Shown piece after piece: positions 15,972 through 18,342 of a DNA stretch of 18,342 nucleotides. Every line of letters starts with the position of its first letter. Within the stretch, counting starts at the first letter, position 1. Source of the stretch: JAMXLO01 sp046732975 (GTDB lineage Bacteria > Pseudomonadota > Alphaproteobacteria > Acetobacterales > Acetobacteraceae); NCBI GenBank assembly GCA_046732975.1, contig JBKPOG010000022.1:1-18342 (forward strand). The letters run 5' to 3'. A program made the position numbers and the translations under genes. The notes under the pieces are model-generated. The model saw only the letters and a program-made list of their open reading frames with translations. It was not told the origin of the DNA and did no database searches.

Positions 15972-16852
15972 GCAACGGCCACAACACACTGCTTGATCGA
16001 TTACGGCAGATGCTCGGGCGCCAGCCGGAGCACTCCCTGCGCGAATCGATCGCCGAACTGGTTCAGGAGGCGGCGGAAGAGCAGGTGACGGCTGGCGAGC
16101 AGCCCGAACTCGATCGCCAGGAGCGTGTACTGATCGCCAACGTGCTGCATCTGCGCGAGACCACCGCCGACGACGTGATGGTGCCTCGCCCCGACATCGT
16201 CGCGATGCGGGTCGATGTGACGCTGGAGGAGGCGCTGCAGCAGATCCGCGCCGAAGGCCACTCGCGCCTGCCGGTGTATCGCGAACAGCTCGACGATATC
16301 GTCGGTATGGTCCACATCAAGGATATCTTTGCATATGTCGGCCGGCCGGAGGCGTTCTCGCTGGAGGCGCTCTTGCGCCGCCCGCTGATGGTGGCGCCGC
16401 AGATGCCGGTGCTGGACCTGCTGCTGCAGATGCGGCAGCAGCGCATGCATCTGGCATTGGTGATAGATGAGTATGGTGGCGTTGACGGCTTGGTCACCAT
16501 CGAGGACCTGGTCGAGACCATTGTCGGTGACATTGCGGACGAGCACGATGAAGTACAGGCGGCGATGGTGATCGAGCGTCCGGATGGAGCGCTGGACATC
16601 AACGCACGGCTGCCCGTGGAGGATTTCGAGCACCGCCTGGGCCCTGTGCTGTCCGAAGACGAACGAGATGCGGATATCGACACGGTGGGCGGACTGGTGT
16701 TCACCCTGGCCGGGCGAGTGCCAACGAAGGGCGAGGTGATCAGCCATCCGTCGGGCATCGAGTTCCGCGTATTGGATGCGGACCCGAGGCGGATACGCCG
16801 CGTCCGGGTGCGGCGGCCAACGGAGACCGCAGAGGCGGCTGCCGCCGAATAG
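15968..16852 (+). CDS. corC: CBS-domain protein, CorC/hemolysin C-like
   Basis: This 294-residue cytosolic protein has two CBS domains (about 71-125, starting VMVPRPDIVAM, and 138-190, including HLALVIDEYGGVDGLVTIEDL). A C-terminal CorC_HlyC transporter-associated domain follows (about 205-283, with DADIDTVGGLV). It lacks the N-terminal DUF21 membrane domain and so matches E. coli CorC (YbeX), linked to Mg2+/Co2+ homeostasis and, by its locus, to ribosome-related functions of ybeY-ybeZ. The older name hemolysin C is probably misleading. The ATG overlaps the ybeY stop by 4 nt. In many proteobacteria lnt follows; here a hydrolase-fold gene does. The symbol is by homology. Confidence 0.92.
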   Translation: MSNGHNTLLDRLRQMLGRQPEHSLRESIAELVQEAAEEQVTAGEQPELDRQERVLIANVLHLRETTADDVMVPRPDIVAMRVDVTLEEALQQIRAEGHSRLPVYREQLDDIVGMVHIKDIFAYVGRPEAFSLEALLRRPLMVAPQMPVLDLLLQMRQQRMHLALVIDEYGGVDGLVTIEDLVETIVGDIADEHDEVQAAMVIERPDGALDINARLPVEDFEHRLGPVLSEDERDADIDTVGGLVFTLAGRVPTKGEVISHPSGIEFRVLDADPRRIRRVRVRRPTETAEAAAAE

Positions 16853-16887
16853 CGCTACTCTTCTTGCACGGAACACGGGAAAGCAGC

Positions 16888-16895
16888 AGAGGAAA
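16888..16895 (+). promoter_or_regulatory. Ribosome binding site that sets the start of the isochorismatase-like gene
   Basis: AGAGGAAA lies about 5-6 nt before GTG 16900. It is better placed than anything before the in-frame TTG at 16864. Confidence 0.7.
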
Positions 16896-16899
16896 GCTG

Positions 16900-17511
16900 G
16901 TGGTGCCCCAATCGCAAGCCATCGACCGTCGACGCGTGGCGCTGATTGCTTATGACGTTTGCCGTCGCGCGCTGACCCCGGCAGAACCAGCGCGCAGGGC
17001 GGCGATGCGCCCGGTGCTTGAGGCGTGGGTGCAAATAATCACGCTTGCCCGCAGCCTCCACGTGCCAGTCATTTATACGACTCCTGTCAGCCGCGCCGAC
17101 GGTGCAGATGTTGTGCTGCTGCCGACCGACCTATCAGAAGAAACCGGCGTACCGCCACTGACCAACGTGGTCGAGGGGTCTGCGGACGCAGGCTTTCCCG
17201 ACGAGATTGCGCCGCAGCCTCAGGATTACGTCTTCCTCAAGCGTAGGCCGAGCGCATTCTACGGAACGGGGGTGGCCGAGCTCCTCCACATGCTGCGACG
17301 TGACGTCATCCTTATCGGTGGCGGTGCGACCAATCGCGGCGTCGAGACCAGTGTCCGCGAGGCCTTCAACTTGGATATCGTATCTGTGGTGGTGCGTGAG
17401 TGTTGTTGGGGAAGCGACGCAGCGGCCCATGCGTACAGTCTCGACAAGGCGATGAAGATGTACGCGCGCATTCGACGTCTCGACCAGGTTGTCGCGATGC
17501 TGAAGGGGTAA
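16900..17511 (+). CDS. Isochorismatase-fold hydrolase lacking the cysteine nucleophile
   Basis: This 203-residue protein of the isochorismatase/cysteine-hydrolase superfamily contains Asp in ALIAYDVCRR (D19), Lys in VFLKRRPSAFYGT (K114), and the GGGATNRGVETSVREA helix start. In the amidase members (nicotinamidase, N-carbamoylsarcosine amidase) the residue after the TNR-type turn is the catalytic Cys; here it is Gly (G147). A Gly at this place is known in isochorismatases such as PhzD, which hydrolyse a vinyl ether without Cys. A CC pair at 168-169 is outside the active-site position. So amidase activity is unlikely; the true substrate is unknown. GTG 16900 is preferred (GTG 16903 also possible). 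It follows the CorC gene by 47 bp and may end the operon. Confidence 0.85.
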   Translation: MVPQSQAIDRRRVALIAYDVCRRALTPAEPARRAAMRPVLEAWVQIITLARSLHVPVIYTTPVSRADGADVVLLPTDLSEETGVPPLTNVVEGSADAGFPDEIAPQPQDYVFLKRRPSAFYGTGVAELLHMLRRDVILIGGGATNRGVETSVREAFNLDIVSVVVRECCWGSDAAAHAYSLDKAMKMYARIRRLDQVVAMLKG

Positions 17512-17548
17512 GGTGCTGCTGCCGGCACTCAAGCGTCGTGTCGCTCTC

Positions 17549-17563
17549 TTAATGGTTTGTTAA
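17549..17563 (+). promoter_or_regulatory. CtrA-type binding site (TTAA-N7-TTAA)
   Basis: TTAA, seven bases, TTAA is an exact match to the full CtrA consensus of alphaproteobacteria in a GC-rich context. It overlaps a candidate -35 (TTGTTA, 17557-17562), which is followed after 16 bp by TTGTAT (17579-17584), so it could activate a + strand promoter starting near 17591. Confidence 0.5.
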
Positions 17564-17590
17564 ACCGTCTCGGCGCAATTGTATGTCTTC

Positions 17591-17650
17591 CTACTGAGTG
17601 AAAACCTAGCCCGCCTGCTTCCGATCTTTGGAAGTTGGCGGGTCTTTTCT
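17591..17650 (+). ncRNA. Candidate short transcript between CtrA-type site and terminator
   Basis: If the promoter at 17557-17584 is used, transcription would begin near 17591 and end at the terminator tail near 17648, a transcript of about 60 nt with no sizeable ORF. I recognise no Rfam family in it. It is a candidate only; the hairpin may simply end the upstream or the opposite gene. Confidence 0.25.
17609..17650 (+). terminator. Intrinsic terminator, probably bidirectional
   Basis: The stem pairs CCCGCC (17610-17615) with GGCGGG (17637-17642) and continues inward as CTTCC/GGAAG (17618-17622 with 17630-17634) around a 7-nt loop. TCTTTTCT follows directly on the + strand. On the - strand GGCGGG is followed by CTAGGTTTTC, so it can also end the glycosylase transcript. 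Confidence 0.8.
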
Positions 17651-17677
17651 CGGTCCGGCGCTCCACCGCAGCGTTTG

Positions 17678-18342
17678 CTATGGCCCGTCTTCATCCAGCG
17701 TACGACGCAGCAGGCGAAGATCGTCCCATGCCAATCGACGGTTTTCCGGCGCCTTCATCAGCTCCATGGCGCTGAAAGTCGGTAGGGTCGGGAGCACCAG
17801 CGAAGTCCCCGGAATTGGCACGTTGATCCATTCGCCCCGTGGTCGACGTCGCGAGGTTGTGCGCGGCAACAGCGACCGGGATGGGAGCAGGCCCATGACC
17901 AGCAGTCGGCGGGGCGCGACCAACGCAATCAGTCGGTGCAGGAATGGCAGACAGAGTGCCAGCTCGGTTGGACTTGGCGGCCGATCTCCCGGCGGGCGCC
18001 AGGGAATCAGCGGGGTCAGCAGAAGTTGCGTGCGCGACAGGTTAATGGCGGCGAGCATACGATCGAGGTATTCCCCCGCCGCTCCGGCGAACGCCAGGCC
18101 CGATCTGTCGTCATCGGCGCCTGGCGGTTCGCCGATAAGCACCAGTGGGGCGCACGGATCTCCTTCGGCAAAGATCGTGTGGCTGGCGGTGTCGCGCAGC
18201 ACCCAGCCGTCGAATTCAGCCACCGCGGCACGAAGCTCTTCGAGAGTCGTGGCGGCTGCTGCGGCTTGCTGAGCACGTTCGGCGGGGGTGGTCCGCGCCC
18301 CCTCCCCCCGCCCCCCTCCCGCAAGGGGAGGGGGAGTTTGGG
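17678..18342 (-). CDS. Uracil-DNA glycosylase family protein, degenerate catalytic motifs (5'-truncated by window edge)
   Basis: This is the C-terminal 220 residues of a family-4/5-like uracil-DNA glycosylase, numbered from the window edge. Visible motifs are LIGEPPGADDDRSGLAFAG (family GEAPGxxEDxxGxPFVG) and IPWRPPGDRPPSPTELALCLPFL, with the final RRLAWDDLRLL. The normal TFHPAYLLR motif reads TFSAMELMK, so the catalytic His-Pro is replaced. The Fe-S cysteine expected in the F-x-G-C-x-L motif is Trp (FDGWVL). The frame has no stop up to the window edge. The only internal start codon (GTG 18223) would remove conserved sequence (ERAQQ...TLEELRAAV), so the gene most likely begins outside. The A/T/P-rich linker contains a palindrome. 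Identification is secure; enzyme activity is doubtful. Confidence 0.85.
   Translation of the reverse strand, partial: QTPPPLAGGGRGEGARTTPAERAQQAAAAATTLEELRAAVAEFDGWVLRDTASHTIFAEGDPCAPLVLIGEPPGADDDRSGLAFAGAAGEYLDRMLAAINLSRTQLLLTPLIPWRPPGDRPPSPTELALCLPFLHRLIALVAPRRLLVMGLLPSRSLLPRTTSRRRPRGEWINVPIPGTSLVLPTLPTFSAMELMKAPENRRLAWDDLRLLRRTLDEDGP
18312..18334. repeat. C/G-rich palindrome at the right edge, within the glycosylase linker
   Basis: CCCCCTCCC and its complement form a perfect 9-bp stem with a 5-nt loop (GCAAG). Repeats of this type are common between genes in proteobacteria. Here the - strand frame reads through it as a P/G-rich stretch before TTPAERAQQ. Confidence 0.65.

Noticed and set aside
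16001..16876. 291-codon - strand open frame opposite the CorC-like gene
   Set aside because: Histidine/arginine/glutamine-rich shadow of the CBS-domain gene; no recognisable family.
16864..16899. TTG start for the isochorismatase-like gene
   Set aside because: It has no ribosome binding site and adds non-conserved residues; GTG 16900 has AGAGGAAA at good distance.
1..18342. Mobile element, CRISPR or defence island
   Set aside because: No transposase, integrase, spaced direct repeats or nuclease/toxin genes; the window is a housekeeping region with a transporter.

Overview
The window reads as a GC-rich alphaproteobacterial chromosome segment, most likely Rhodospirillales and plausibly Acetobacteraceae. 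This rests on the gene order plsC-miaB-phoH-ybeY-corC, the style of the YbeY and uracil-DNA glycosylase sequences, a CtrA-type TTAA-N7-TTAA site, and short GC-rich palindromes typical of such genomes. It is an inference from pattern recognition, because no database search was possible. I see no rRNA, tRNA, CRISPR array, transposase or phage gene.

Region 1 (1-4618, + strand) is part of a peptide/opine-type ABC importer. It holds the 3' end of one family-5 substrate-binding protein, a complete second binding protein about 87% identical to it over the shared part, and two permeases (DppB-like, DppC-like). The two ATPase genes such a transporter needs are not downstream in this window.

Region 2 (4662-6021, - strand) is a compact three-gene operon. 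A Crp/Fnr-family regulator is followed by two tiny, mutually related three-helix membrane proteins that resemble DUF5985. It lies tail-to-tail with the permeases.

Region 3 (6086-11886, - strand) is tamA-tamB. The Omp85-family outer-membrane protein TamA and the very long periplasm-spanning TamB are joined by a 1-nt stop/start overlap. Both serve the outer membrane.

Region 4 (11930-17511, + strand, divergent from tamA) is a tightly packed probable operon: a PlsC-like acyltransferase, a possible 33-codon ORF, miaB (tRNA ms2i6A), phoH, ybeY (rRNA endonuclease), a CorC-like CBS protein, and an isochorismatase-fold protein lacking the cysteine nucleophile. Several junctions overlap (ATGA, TTGA, ATGA).

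Region 5 (17512-18342) holds a perfect CtrA-type site, a strong intrinsic terminator about 50 nt further on, and on the - strand a uracil-DNA glycosylase-family protein cut by the right edge, whose catalytic HPAY motif is replaced.

No wholly new multi-gene system is evident. The points most worth a second look are the Crp/twin three-helix membrane operon, the degenerate glycosylase, the CtrA-box/terminator unit that may encode a small RNA, and three GC-rich palindromes that lie inside reading frames (end of miaB, start of ybeY, linker of the glycosylase).
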